From NCBI GenBank assembly GCA_947174375.1, contig CAMWIS010000073.1, forward strand, positions 1-8,071: 8,071 bases of DNA, written 5' to 3'. A program made the position numbers and the translations under genes. Numbering within the stretch: the stretch's first letter is position 1; each line of letters starts with the position of its first letter. The stretch comes from an uncultured Bacteroidales bacterium. Its GTDB lineage: Bacteria; Bacteroidota; Bacteroidia; Bacteroidales; P3. The notes below the pieces were generated by a model. The model was given only the letters and a program-made list of their open reading frames with translations. It did not search any database and was not told where the DNA came from. Shown one piece after another: positions 1 to 6,295 of this stretch.

Positions 1-281
1 ACCTTACCCATCGGCACATAGCCGTCAATGGCCAAGGACAGGAATTGGCCGTGTTCCGGCACATCCACCGTGCGCACGTCACTGATCTGCCCCAGGGTCA
101 TTTTGACGGTCATGCCGTCGAAAGTCGAAGCTTTCAATTGCCACGTATTGGCGATATTTTTCTTGACGGAAAGCGGGTTGGCCGTCGGTTCGGCGGCGGA
201 TACACGCCCCGCCAGCATGGCCAGCACACAACCGATGACGAGTACCGGCCGCAGGGCCACGATTCGTTTCATCTGCATCAT
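1..281 (-). CDS. Secreted protein, N-terminal fragment (possible C25-type propeptide)
   Basis: Partial gene; the 3' part lies beyond the left edge. About 93 codons are visible. Three in-frame ATGs sit close together at 281, 278 and 272; I used the outermost, but the start at 272 (MKRIVALRP...) gives a more typical signal peptide. Residues 4-29 form an export signal: basic start, hydrophobic VLVIGCVLAMLAG, and an AxA-like cleavage site at VSA-AEP. This suggests secretion by Sec and signal peptidase I; no lipobox is seen. The mature part contains TFDGMTVKMTLGQI and, near the edge, GQFLSLAIDGYVPMGKV. That last stretch loosely resembles propeptides of gingipain-like C25 peptidases, in which a Gly-Tyr segment precedes a G-x-P-x-LP motif, but the diagnostic LP is outside the window. 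The family call is therefore tentative, while the gene itself is well supported by the signal peptide and an upstream promoter box. Confidence 0.75.
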   Translation of the reverse strand, partial: MMQMKRIVALRPVLVIGCVLAMLAGRVSAAEPTANPLSVKKNIANTWQLKASTFDGMTVKMTLGQISDVRTVDVPEHGQFLSLAIDGYVPMGK

Positions 282-331
282 GTTATATGTTCGATTTATA
301 GGGTTCAACCATAAGGAAATTCCCGAATATG

Positions 332-339
332 CAAATATA
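332..339 (-). promoter_or_regulatory. Promoter -7 box for the secreted-protein gene
   Basis: Read on the minus strand this is TATATTTG, a full match to the Bacteroidetes -7 consensus TAnnTTTG. It would start a transcript with a leader of about 45 nt before the ATG at 281. The expected -33 TTTG at 19-20 nt spacing is not present (TGGT is found there), so the promoter may be weak or may need an activator. It lies just downstream of the rpmH terminator, which fits a new transcription unit. Confidence 0.55.
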
Positions 340-395
340 AGCATTTCGGAAACAAAAAACCATAGGCAAGGCAACGTTCGATCGGGATAAAACGA

Positions 396-427
396 AAGGG
401 CGTCGCTCCGTATGGAACAACGCCCTT
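396..427 (-). terminator. Intrinsic terminator after rpmH
   Basis: On the minus strand a perfect 8-bp stem, AAGGGCGT paired with ACGCCCTT, encloses 16 nt whose inner TCC/GGA can extend the helix around a small loop. It is followed by TTCGTTTTAT, an interrupted U-rich tract. It lies about 110 nt past the rpmH stop codon and before the promoter box of the next gene, so it most likely ends the rpmH transcript. The 428-535 stretch between it and rpmH shows no convincing gene. Confidence 0.7.
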
Positions 428-535
428 GCTATGTTTCAAGTCGGACCGCTCCCCCCGCACCCTGTCCCTATGCGGAACGCGGGCCACCGGCGGCTCGGAC
501 AGACCTATGACGTCAATACGCTCAGTACGAACGGA

Positions 536-682
536 CTATCGTTCGTCCGAAACGGTCAAACGTTTCCGGCCCTTGGCACGACGGGCGGCCAATACGCGAC
601 GACCGTTGGCCGTGGACATTCTTTCTCTGAAGCCGTGTTTATTGATGCGCTTTCTCTTGGAGGGCTGAAATGTGCGTTTCAT
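536..682 (-). CDS. rpmH: 50S ribosomal protein L34
   Basis: A 48-residue, strongly basic protein beginning MKRTFQPSKRKRINKHGF and continuing with RERMSTANGRRVLAARRAKGR, the near-invariant signature of bacterial L34. L34 binds 23S rRNA in the large ribosomal subunit. The usual bacterial length is 44-53 residues, so this copy is complete. The C-terminus RKRLTVSDER is slightly extended relative to the short E. coli form. The ATG at 682 is preceded by ACGAGAGATT, a modest purine-rich ribosome binding site. The gene is transcribed alone, from its own promoter at 772-802 to the terminator at 396-427; the rnpA gene that follows rpmH in many bacteria is absent here. Identification is essentially certain from sequence alone. 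Confidence 0.97.
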   Translation of the reverse strand: MKRTFQPSKRKRINKHGFRERMSTANGRRVLAARRAKGRKRLTVSDER

Positions 683-771
683 AATCTCTCGTTTTTCAAA
701 TAGTTAATTATCCGTACTTTAAGTCGCTTTTTACGGGCGAACCGTGTAGTCTCCGCCGCAAAAATGGACTG

Positions 772-802
772 CAAAGGTAGCATTTTTTTTCTAAAAAGCA
801 AT
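772..802 (-). promoter_or_regulatory. rpmH promoter
   Basis: On the minus strand: ATTG at 802-799, a 19-nt spacer, then TACCTTTG at 779-772. This matches the Bacteroidetes vegetative sigma consensus TTTG-N19-TAnnTTTG, with only one -33 base differing. Transcription should start near 766-768, giving a leader of about 85 nt. The -33 box lies only 4 nt beyond the rnr stop codon. No strong terminator separates rnr from rpmH, so read-through into rpmH is possible. Confidence 0.8.
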
Positions 803-806
803 CCTT

Positions 807-2906
807 TCAGAAAGAGAAATTCATCTGCTTCTTGTTCATATCGACGGAATCGACGCGGATCTTAACGCGGTCGCCCAATTTATAGGACTGTCCGGTGCGG
901 ACGCCGACCACGCGGTAGTTCTCCTCGTCGAGTTCGTAAAAGTCGTCGGTCAGGCTACGCAGCGGCACCATGCCCTCGCAATAGTTGCCTTCCAAGGCCA
1001 CGTAGATGCCCCATTTGCTGACGCCCGACACCAATCCGTAGAAATATTCGCCCACCTTGTCGGACAGGTACTCGGCCTGCTTGTACTTGACCGAAGCGCG
1101 TTCGGCCTCAGCGGCGCGGCGTTCCATCTCGGAGCTGTGCTCGCAGCGTTCTTCCAGCGTGGCGACATCGGGCGCCGCGCCCTTGGCGTCGGCCTGCCCG
1201 AGATAATGGGCCAGCAAGCGGTGCACCATCAGGTCGGGATAGCGGCGGATGGGCGACGTAAAATGCGTATAGTACTTGAACGCCAGCCCGTAGTGGCCGA
1301 TATTGTTCGTGGAATAGTAGGCCTTGGCCATCGTGCGCACCGAAATCGTCTCTATCATGTTCTGCTCGGCCTTGCCCACCACCTGGTTCAACAGCGTATT
1401 GAACGACTTGACGAGGCCCGAACGGCTGCGCGTGTTCATCTTGTAGCCCAACTTGCGGACGAACTCCACGAACGTGTTGAGCTTTTCGGGGTTGGGTTCG
1501 TCGTGGACGCGATAGACGAACGCCTTGCGGCGCTTGCCCGCCCATTCGGCCACGTAGCGGTTGGCCAACAGCATGAATTCTTCGACTAAGAAATTGGCCT
1601 CTTTCTGCTCCTTGACATAGACGCTCAACGGCTTGGCCGTAACCGGATCGAGCCGGAAGCGGACTTCCTGCGAATGGAAATTGATGGCGCCCTTGGCGTA
1701 ACGCGCGTCCTTGAGTTTTTGCGAGAGGGCGAACAGGGCCGTCAAAGCCTTGATTTCGGAGGCCGTGAGCGCGGGTTCGGGCGCGGACACCTTGACCGCC
1801 GAAGCGGAGGGGGTGGCGAAACCTTCGGCCTCCAGCACCGCCTGCACCTGTTCGTAGGCGAAACGGCGGTCGGAGCGGATAACGCCCTTGCCGAACCAAA
1901 AATCGGTGACTTCGGCCGTTTCGGGCTTCATCGTGAAAACCGCCGAGAACGTGAAACGCTCCACATCGGCGCGGAGCGAACAGAGGTCGTTGCTCAGCCG
2001 TTCGGGCAGCATCGCGATGGTGCGGTCCACGAGATAGACCGACGTGGCGCGGTCGTAGGCCTCCTGGTCGATGGCCGAACCCGGCTTGACGAAATGCGAG
2101 ACGTCGGCGATATGCACGCCCACTTCCACCTGACCGTCGTCGAGGCGGCGGAACGACAGCGCGTCGTCGTAATCCTTGGCATCGACGGGGTCTATCGTAC
2201 AGGTATATATGTTTCTGAAATCGCGCCGTTGCTTCAGGTCGGCGGCCGTCACCTCGTCTTTCATCTTGGCGGCTTCCGCTTCGGCGGCCGCCGGGTAAGA
2301 CAGCGGGAAATTGTAGTCGGCCAGGATGGACTGCATCTCCACCGTGTTGTCGCCCGGTTTACCCAGCACGGCGATGACCTCGCCGACGGGGTTGTTGAGA
2401 TGCGGCGGCCAATCGACAATCCGCACGACGACTTTTTCGCCGGGCTTAGCCTCTTTGAGCGTGTCGGCCGGCAGGAAGATATCGACGGGCACGGACGGGT
2501 TGTCGGGTTCAAGGAAATAATACGCGCCGCTGCGCGTGACGATGCCTACGATGTAGTTCTTGTTGCGTTGCAGGATTTCGACGATCTGCCCCTCCAACTT
2601 GCCCACCGACCCCCGGCGCGGGAACAACAGCACGCGCACGTGGTCGCCGTCCATGGCGTGTTTGGTATGGTTGGCGGCGATAAAGACGTCTTCGATTTCC
2701 TTGTTATCGGGCAACAGATAGGCCTTGCCCGACGATTTCATATCGACCTTGCCCGTTACGTATTGGCGCAGGCTTTCGGGAATATGGCGGTGGCGGTCGT
2801 TATCGCGTTTTTTGCCGCGACCGCCGCGATGGTTCGCTTTGCGGGGTTCAACTGCCGTTTGCTTCTTGCCTCGGCCAGGCTTGCTTGCATTTCTCTTTTT
2901 CCTCAT
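807..2906 (-). CDS. rnr: Ribonuclease R (RNB-family 3'-5' exoribonuclease)
   Basis: A processive hydrolytic exoribonuclease of 699 aa that degrades structured RNA from the 3' end in the cytoplasm. Order of regions: a Lys/Arg/Gly-rich tail (residues 1-42), cold-shock/OB-fold domains (about 43-215), the RNB catalytic domain (about 228-565) and a C-terminal S1 domain (about 618-699). The catalytic metal-binding motif IDPVDAKDYDDA spans 238-249. Other RNB signatures are RLSNDLCSLRADVERF (303-318), EEFMLLAN (442-449) and HFTSPIRRYPDLM (548-560). RNase R of E. coli is about 810 aa and carries an N-terminal helix-turn-helix; here the sequence passes straight from the basic tail to IPESLRQYVTGKVD, so that domain seems missing, and no basic tail follows S1. 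An Ala/Pro-rich stretch at 367-382 looks like a lineage insertion. The ATG overlaps the pyrD stop (ATGA) and has no Shine-Dalgarno, implying translational coupling as the last gene of the operon. Confidence 0.96.
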   Translation of the reverse strand: MRKKRNASKPGRGKKQTAVEPRKANHRGGRGKKRDNDRHRHIPESLRQYVTGKVDMKSSGKAYLLPDNKEIEDVFIAANHTKHAMDGDHVRVLLFPRRGSVGKLEGQIVEILQRNKNYIVGIVTRSGAYYFLEPDNPSVPVDIFLPADTLKEAKPGEKVVVRIVDWPPHLNNPVGEVIAVLGKPGDNTVEMQSILADYNFPLSYPAAAEAEAAKMKDEVTAADLKQRRDFRNIYTCTIDPVDAKDYDDALSFRRLDDGQVEVGVHIADVSHFVKPGSAIDQEAYDRATSVYLVDRTIAMLPERLSNDLCSLRADVERFTFSAVFTMKPETAEVTDFWFGKGVIRSDRRFAYEQVQAVLEAEGFATPSASAVKVSAPEPALTASEIKALTALFALSQKLKDARYAKGAINFHSQEVRFRLDPVTAKPLSVYVKEQKEANFLVEEFMLLANRYVAEWAGKRRKAFVYRVHDEPNPEKLNTFVEFVRKLGYKMNTRSRSGLVKSFNTLLNQVVGKAEQNMIETISVRTMAKAYYSTNNIGHYGLAFKYYTHFTSPIRRYPDLMVHRLLAHYLGQADAKGAAPDVATLEERCEHSSEMERRAAEAERASVKYKQAEYLSDKVGEYFYGLVSGVSKWGIYVALEGNYCEGMVPLRSLTDDFYELDEENYRVVGVRTGQSYKLGDRVKIRVDSVDMNKKQMNFSF

Positions 2907-3850
2907 ATAACACCTATGAGCGACCGCACGTCGGCAATGCCTTTACGTTCCATATAGGCGGCGATGCCGGCCGCTATTTTTTCGGCCGAAGCCGGATCTT
3001 CGAAATTGGCGGTGCCGACCTCGACGGCCGACGCCCCCACCATTAAAAACGCGATGGCGTCGCGCGCATCGACGATGCCGCCCATGCCCACGACGGGGAT
3101 TTTGACGGCCTTGGCCACCTGCCATACCATGCGCAGCGCCACGGGCCGCACACAGGGGCCGGACAAGCCGCCCGTTATCGTGGACAGCACCGGCTTGGCC
3201 TTCTCGATATCGACCTCCATGCCCAAGAGCGTATTGATGAGCGCGACGCCGTCGGCACCGGCGCCCTCCACGGCACGCGCCATCTCGGCGATGTCGGTGA
3301 CGTTGGGCGAGAGCTTGACGAGCAACGGGCCACGGTAGGCCTTGCGCACGGCCGACACGACCTCAGCCGCCGTATCGGGGCGCGTGCCGAACGCCATGCC
3401 GCCCTGCTTGACATTGGGACAGGAGATATTAAGTTCGACGCCCGAAACGGCTTCGGCCGCATCGAGCAAAGTGGCCGCCTCCACGTAGTCTTCGACCGTG
3501 GAACCCGACAGGTTGACGAGGATGCGCGTGGGCAGACCGGTTTTGTCGGCGGCTTCGGCGGCCTTTAAGTGCGCCTCAAGCGGCGGCAACAGGTCTTTTA
3601 TCAGCGTCTTGACGCCCTTGTTCTGCAAGCCGACGGCGTTGAGCATACCGGCCGGCGTTTCGGCCATGCGCGGATAGGGGTTGCCCTCGCGCGGGTGCAG
3701 CGTCGTGCCTTTGAGCACCATGCCGCCCAGCGCGTTGAGATGGCAGAAGTCGGCGTATTCCAAGCCGTAGCCGAACGTGCCGGAAGCCGTCATGACCGGA
3801 TTTTTAAGCGTAAGCCGGCCTATATCGGTCTGTAAGTTGAGTTTGCTCAT
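2903..3850 (-). CDS. pyrD: Dihydroorotate dehydrogenase B (NAD+), catalytic subunit
   Basis: The FMN-containing catalytic subunit (315 aa) of type 1B dihydroorotate dehydrogenase, which oxidises dihydroorotate to orotate in de novo UMP synthesis in the cytosol. It works with PyrK, which passes the electrons to NAD+. Visible motifs: NPVMTASGTFGYG (17-29), MLNAVGLQN (69-77, substrate loop), NISCPNVKQGG (141-151) with the class 1 catalytic cysteine at 144, LLVKLSPNVTDI (176-187), INTLLGM (205-211), VVGMGGI (253-259) and EVGTANF (277-283) around the FMN phosphate. Length matches the family (about 300-315 aa). An in-frame ATG exists upstream at 4006, but that extension lies inside pyrK and has no family resemblance. 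The start at 3850 follows an AAGGA ribosome binding site. The gene lies 17 nt after pyrK, and its TGA overlaps the rnr ATG. Confidence 0.96.
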   Translation of the reverse strand: MSKLNLQTDIGRLTLKNPVMTASGTFGYGLEYADFCHLNALGGMVLKGTTLHPREGNPYPRMAETPAGMLNAVGLQNKGVKTLIKDLLPPLEAHLKAAEAADKTGLPTRILVNLSGSTVEDYVEAATLLDAAEAVSGVELNISCPNVKQGGMAFGTRPDTAAEVVSAVRKAYRGPLLVKLSPNVTDIAEMARAVEGAGADGVALINTLLGMEVDIEKAKPVLSTITGGLSGPCVRPVALRMVWQVAKAVKIPVVGMGGIVDARDAIAFLMVGASAVEVGTANFEDPASAEKIAAGIAAYMERKGIADVRSLIGVI

Positions 3851-3857
3851 TGTTTTG

Positions 3858-3862
3858 TCCTT
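3858..3862 (-). promoter_or_regulatory. Ribosome binding site fixing the pyrD start
   Basis: AAGGA on the minus strand, 7 nt before the ATG at 3850, lies in the 17-nt gap between pyrK and pyrD. It is one of the better Shine-Dalgarno sequences in the window. Together with family length it argues against the long upstream ATG at 4006. Confidence 0.7.
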
Positions 3863-3867
3863 TTTGA

Positions 3868-4668
3868 CTACCAGCCCAGGATGTCGGCGTCGAATACCGG
3901 CCCTTCCGTGCAGACGCAACGGTGATGCTGGTCTTTGTCGGGCGTGACGCAGCAGAGGCAGGCGCCTATGCCGCAAGCCATCTTGTTTTCCAACGACACC
4001 TGACACGGCACGCGCTTGGCCTGCGCCACGGCGGCGACGGCCTTCATCATGGGCGTGGGGCCGCAGGTATATACTTGGTCGAACGCGCCCTCCTGCAAGA
4101 CCGGATGCACGGTCACAAGGCCCTTCTCGCCGGCGGAACCGTCTTCGGTGCAGGCGTAGGCCTCAGCCCCCAGCGCGGCGATTTCATCCTGCATGAGCAG
4201 GTCGGCGGCGGTTCTCGCGCCCGTCAGGAACGCGATACGGCCTGCGTGCGGCTTGGGGCCTTGTTTAAGCTGTTTGAGCAGGCCGTATAGCGGCGCCATG
4301 CCGCAACCGCCGCCGACCAGCAGCAGCGAGGCCTCGGCCGAAGCGGGCCGGCGGAAGCCGGTGCCCAGCGGGTAGAGCACGTCCAGGCGGTCGCCCGCCG
4401 CACGGGACGAGAGCCAGCGCGAGCCTTCGCCCACCTCCTGTATCAGCAGCGCGATACGCCCCTGCGCCGCGTCGATTTCATGCAACGAAATGGGCACGCG
4501 CAAAAAGCTGTGCAGGGACGAAGGCACGCGCACCTGCACGAACTGTCCGGCTTGCGCCGGCTGCAAGCCGTCCGCCGCCTGCAACGTCAAACGCACGAAG
4601 CGCGGGTGCAGCCGACGGTTTTCGACCACGGTAAAGGCGACGTCCGCCCGTTTTGTCTGCGTGTCCAT
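3868..4668 (-). CDS. pyrK: Dihydroorotate dehydrogenase B, electron transfer subunit
   Basis: A flavoprotein/iron-sulfur subunit (266 aa) of the ferredoxin-NADP reductase superfamily; it carries FAD and a [2Fe-2S] cluster and moves electrons from PyrD to NAD+. An N-terminal beta-barrel (about 8-105) contains the FAD motif FLRVPISL (55-62), a variant of the usual RxxS. The nucleotide-binding domain has LLLVGGGCGMAPLYGL (115-130) and YTCGP (200-204). The C-terminal cluster site has cysteines 232, 237 and 240 in CGIGACLCC (C-x4-C-x2-C), with the fourth ligand at 251 or 253. The protein ends DILGW, common in this family. The ATG shares one base with the TAA of the preceding gene (TAATG), a sign of coupled translation. 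Co-occurrence with pyrD immediately downstream confirms the type 1B enzyme. Confidence 0.95.
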   Translation of the reverse strand: MDTQTKRADVAFTVVENRRLHPRFVRLTLQAADGLQPAQAGQFVQVRVPSSLHSFLRVPISLHEIDAAQGRIALLIQEVGEGSRWLSSRAAGDRLDVLYPLGTGFRRPASAEASLLLVGGGCGMAPLYGLLKQLKQGPKPHAGRIAFLTGARTAADLLMQDEIAALGAEAYACTEDGSAGEKGLVTVHPVLQEGAFDQVYTCGPTPMMKAVAAVAQAKRVPCQVSLENKMACGIGACLCCVTPDKDQHHRCVCTEGPVFDADILGW

Positions 4669-5288
4669 TATTTGTCGGTTTTCTTGGCCGCGGGTTTGGC
4701 AGCCGTCTTTTTGGCGGCCGGCTTGGCGGCCTTTTCGGCAGCCGGTTTCTCCGCTTTTTCCGCCTTGGCGGCCTTGGGCGCCTTCGGGTCTTTGGGTTCT
4801 TTCGGCTCTTTGGGTTTGGCCGGCGCCTTGGCGGGTTTTTCTACCGGCGCTTCGGCGGGCTGTTCAGCCGCCTCTCCGGCTTCGGCCTTCTCGCGTTCGG
4901 ACAGTTCCAAATCCACCAAGCCCTTTTCTTGCAGGATGTTATACCACTGCGCCACCTTGCGGATGTTGGAGTCGTAAACCCGCTCGCGGTCGTATTCGGG
5001 CAACACTTCCTCGAACCATTTTTTCAGGTCGGCCGCGTCGGCCTTGTGGCTCAACGCCTGACCGCCGTTCTCTTTCTTGTAAATGGCACGGAACACCTCC
5101 GTCAACGCCACCTCTTTCTGATAGGTGTAGATGGCGATTTCCGCCAACGAACTCACCTGATTGAGGTTGAACATCGGCATCCGCTTGCCGTCGGCCAACG
5201 CCTCCACCACGGCGCTGTTCTTGCTTTGGCTTACGAGTTTGAACAAGCCCGGCTTGCCCGGAATCGTAAAAATCAATGATAAATCCAT
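4668..5288 (-). CDS. DUF5606 family protein with histone H1-like C-terminal tail
   Basis: A 206-aa protein of unknown function. Residues 1-130 match my memory of DUF5606, a Bacteroidetes family: MDLSLIFTIPGKPGLFKLVS at the start, SSLAEIAIYTYQKEVALTEVF (46-66), then LPEYDRERVYDSNIRKVAQW (96-115) and YNIL. No enzyme motif, signal peptide or membrane segment is visible, so it is likely cytoplasmic. From about 131 it becomes low complexity: first Glu/Ala-rich, then Pro-Lys repeats (KEPKEPKDPKAPK, 160-172), then Lys/Ala repeats including KPAAKK twice near the end. This tail resembles bacterial histone H1-like proteins and could contact nucleic acid; that is inference. An in-frame extension up to 5591 overlaps the glycosyltransferase gene and is not believable. 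The start at 5288 fits the promoter at 5311-5341. It is the first gene of the operon with pyrK, pyrD and rnr. Confidence 0.9.
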   Translation of the reverse strand: MDLSLIFTIPGKPGLFKLVSQSKNSAVVEALADGKRMPMFNLNQVSSLAEIAIYTYQKEVALTEVFRAIYKKENGGQALSHKADAADLKKWFEEVLPEYDRERVYDSNIRKVAQWYNILQEKGLVDLELSEREKAEAGEAAEQPAEAPVEKPAKAPAKPKEPKEPKDPKAPKAAKAEKAEKPAAEKAAKPAAKKTAAKPAAKKTDK

Positions 5289-5310
5289 GTTGCTGTATTT
5301 TTCCTTTTCG

Positions 5311-5341
5311 CAAATATAACCAAAATCGCGCTTTTTTAAAA
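5311..5341 (-). promoter_or_regulatory. Promoter of the DUF5606-pyrK-pyrD-rnr operon
   Basis: TATATTTG on the minus strand (5318-5311) is a full TAnnTTTG match. At 19 nt spacing lies TTTT (5341-5338), three of four -33 bases. The leader to the ATG at 5288 would be only about 17 nt. A loose AAGGA lies about 13 nt before the ATG. The -33 element overlaps the stop codon of the upstream glycosyltransferase gene, so the two transcription units abut. Confidence 0.7.
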
Positions 5342-6271
5342 ACCGTCCGTTTCCGCGTTCGTACTTTCCACAATATAAAGCGGTCTGTTCAGCACGTTTT
5401 TGTTGATACGGTTCACATACTCGCCGATGATGCCGAGCGAGAACAGCTGGATGCCACCGAGGAACATACTGCTCACGATGATGGACGTCCAGCCCGAAAC
5501 GGTCTGTTTGAAAATGAAATGCGAACAGAGCGCATAGAGGATAATGACGAACGAGAGGGCCGAAATGCAGAAACCGGCTTTCGTTACCCAAGCCAAAGGC
5601 TTGTCGGAGAAGCCCGTAATGCCGTCCAACGCGAATTTCAGCATTTTGGCGAACGGATAGCCTGTCTTGCCATGCAAACGTTCCTGACGTTCAAACATCA
5701 CCGCCGCCTGACGGAAGCCAATCCAAGCGATTTGCCCGCGCAGAAACTTGTTTTTCTCCGGCATCCGCTTCAAGCAATCCACCACCTTGCGGTCTATCAG
5801 TCTGAAATCGCCCGTATCGACCGGGATCTGGATGTTTGTAATCCGCCGCAAGATACGGTAAAACCATTTGGCCGTCGCCTTTTTGAACCAACTCTCGCCC
5901 TTCCGCTTTTCCCGCTGCGCATAGACCACCTCGTAGCCCTCCCGGTATTTACGGTACAGTTCCGGTATCAACTCAGGCGGATCCTGCAAATCGCCGTCAA
6001 TAATGACGACGGCTTGTCCACGGGCGTAATCCAGTCCGGCCGTCACGGCAATCTGATGGCCGAAATTCCGGCTGAAATTGACATAGAACACGTGCGGGTC
6101 GGCCGCCGCCAACATCCGCAACCGTGGCAACGAATCGTCGCGGCTACCGTCGTTGACAAATATCAATTCGTAATCCGCCGTCAACGCGGAAACGCTCTCG
6201 GTCAAACGCCGATGCAGGGTTTCCAGATTCTCGGCCTCGTTATAAATCGGAATGACAACGGAAATATCCAT
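5336..6271 (-). CDS. GtrB/DPM1-like family 2 glycosyltransferase (polyprenyl-phosphate sugar synthase)
   Basis: Membrane-bound GT2 enzyme (311 aa), expected to transfer a sugar from a nucleotide-sugar to a polyprenyl phosphate on the cytoplasmic face. The N-terminal GT-A domain shows ISVVIPIYNEAENL (3-16), FVNDGSRDDS (38-47), the DxD-bearing IIDGDLQDPPE (90-100), VDTGDFRLIDR (151-161) and the LHGKTGYPFAKM segment (199-210). Two C-terminal transmembrane helices follow (about 228-250 and 262-283), with the GIIGEYVNRI motif (280-289) typical of GtrB and ArnC-like proteins. This layout and length are standard for the family; the sugar cannot be read from sequence. I chose the ATG at 6271 because GGAG lies 9 nt upstream and the protein then begins right at the conserved strand; an in-frame ATG at 6286 would add five residues. 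It lies 24 nt after the GT-C gene and is probably co-transcribed with it. Confidence 0.93.
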   Translation of the reverse strand: MDISVVIPIYNEAENLETLHRRLTESVSALTADYELIFVNDGSRDDSLPRLRMLAAADPHVFYVNFSRNFGHQIAVTAGLDYARGQAVVIIDGDLQDPPELIPELYRKYREGYEVVYAQREKRKGESWFKKATAKWFYRILRRITNIQIPVDTGDFRLIDRKVVDCLKRMPEKNKFLRGQIAWIGFRQAAVMFERQERLHGKTGYPFAKMLKFALDGITGFSDKPLAWVTKAGFCISALSFVIILYALCSHFIFKQTVSGWTSIIVSSMFLGGIQLFSLGIIGEYVNRINKNVLNRPLYIVESTNAETDGF

Positions 6272-6280
6272 AACGTTTTG

Positions 6281-6284
6281 CTCC
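6281..6284 (-). promoter_or_regulatory. Ribosome binding site favouring the GT2 start at 6271
   Basis: GGAG on the minus strand, 9 nt before the ATG at 6271. The alternative ATG at 6286 is preceded by AACCGAAAA, which has no Shine-Dalgarno match. Confidence 0.5.
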
Positions 6285-6295
6285 ATTTTTCGGTT

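Noticed and set aside
305..487. 60-codon minus-strand frame after rpmH that might be an rnpA-like gene
   Set aside because: It runs through the terminator hairpin and promoter box, and the sequence shows no RnpA motif or other resemblance.
796..815. Possible terminator after rnr (CTTT-CTG-AAAG followed by a T-run)
   Set aside because: The stem is only 4 weak base pairs, and the T-rich tract is better explained as the spacer of the rpmH promoter.
1674..2957. A 427-codon open frame on the plus strand, antisense to rnr
   Set aside because: It lies entirely over a well-identified RNase R gene and has no recognisable family or promoter. Its Gly/Arg/Val/His-rich composition is what a high-GC gene gives when read on the opposite strand.
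3851..4006. 52-codon N-terminal extension of pyrD
   Set aside because: It overlaps the end of pyrK, is Arg/His-rich without family similarity, and the ATG at 3850 has a good ribosome binding site and gives the normal PyrD length.
4671..4860. GC-rich repetitive DNA considered as a tandem repeat or CRISPR-like array
   Set aside because: The repeats are short, degenerate and in frame with KPAAKK/PKEPK-type protein repeats. There are no regular repeat-spacer units.
4653..5279. Phe/Gly/Leu-rich plus-strand frame that looks like a membrane protein
   Set aside because: It is the antisense reading of the Lys/Ala/Pro repeats in the DUF5606 tail; the apparent hydrophobicity is an artefact of that low-complexity DNA.
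5289..5591. 101-codon N-terminal extension of the DUF5606 gene
   Set aside because: It overlaps the GT2 glycosyltransferase coding region and crosses the TATATTTG promoter box. The family starts at MDLS.
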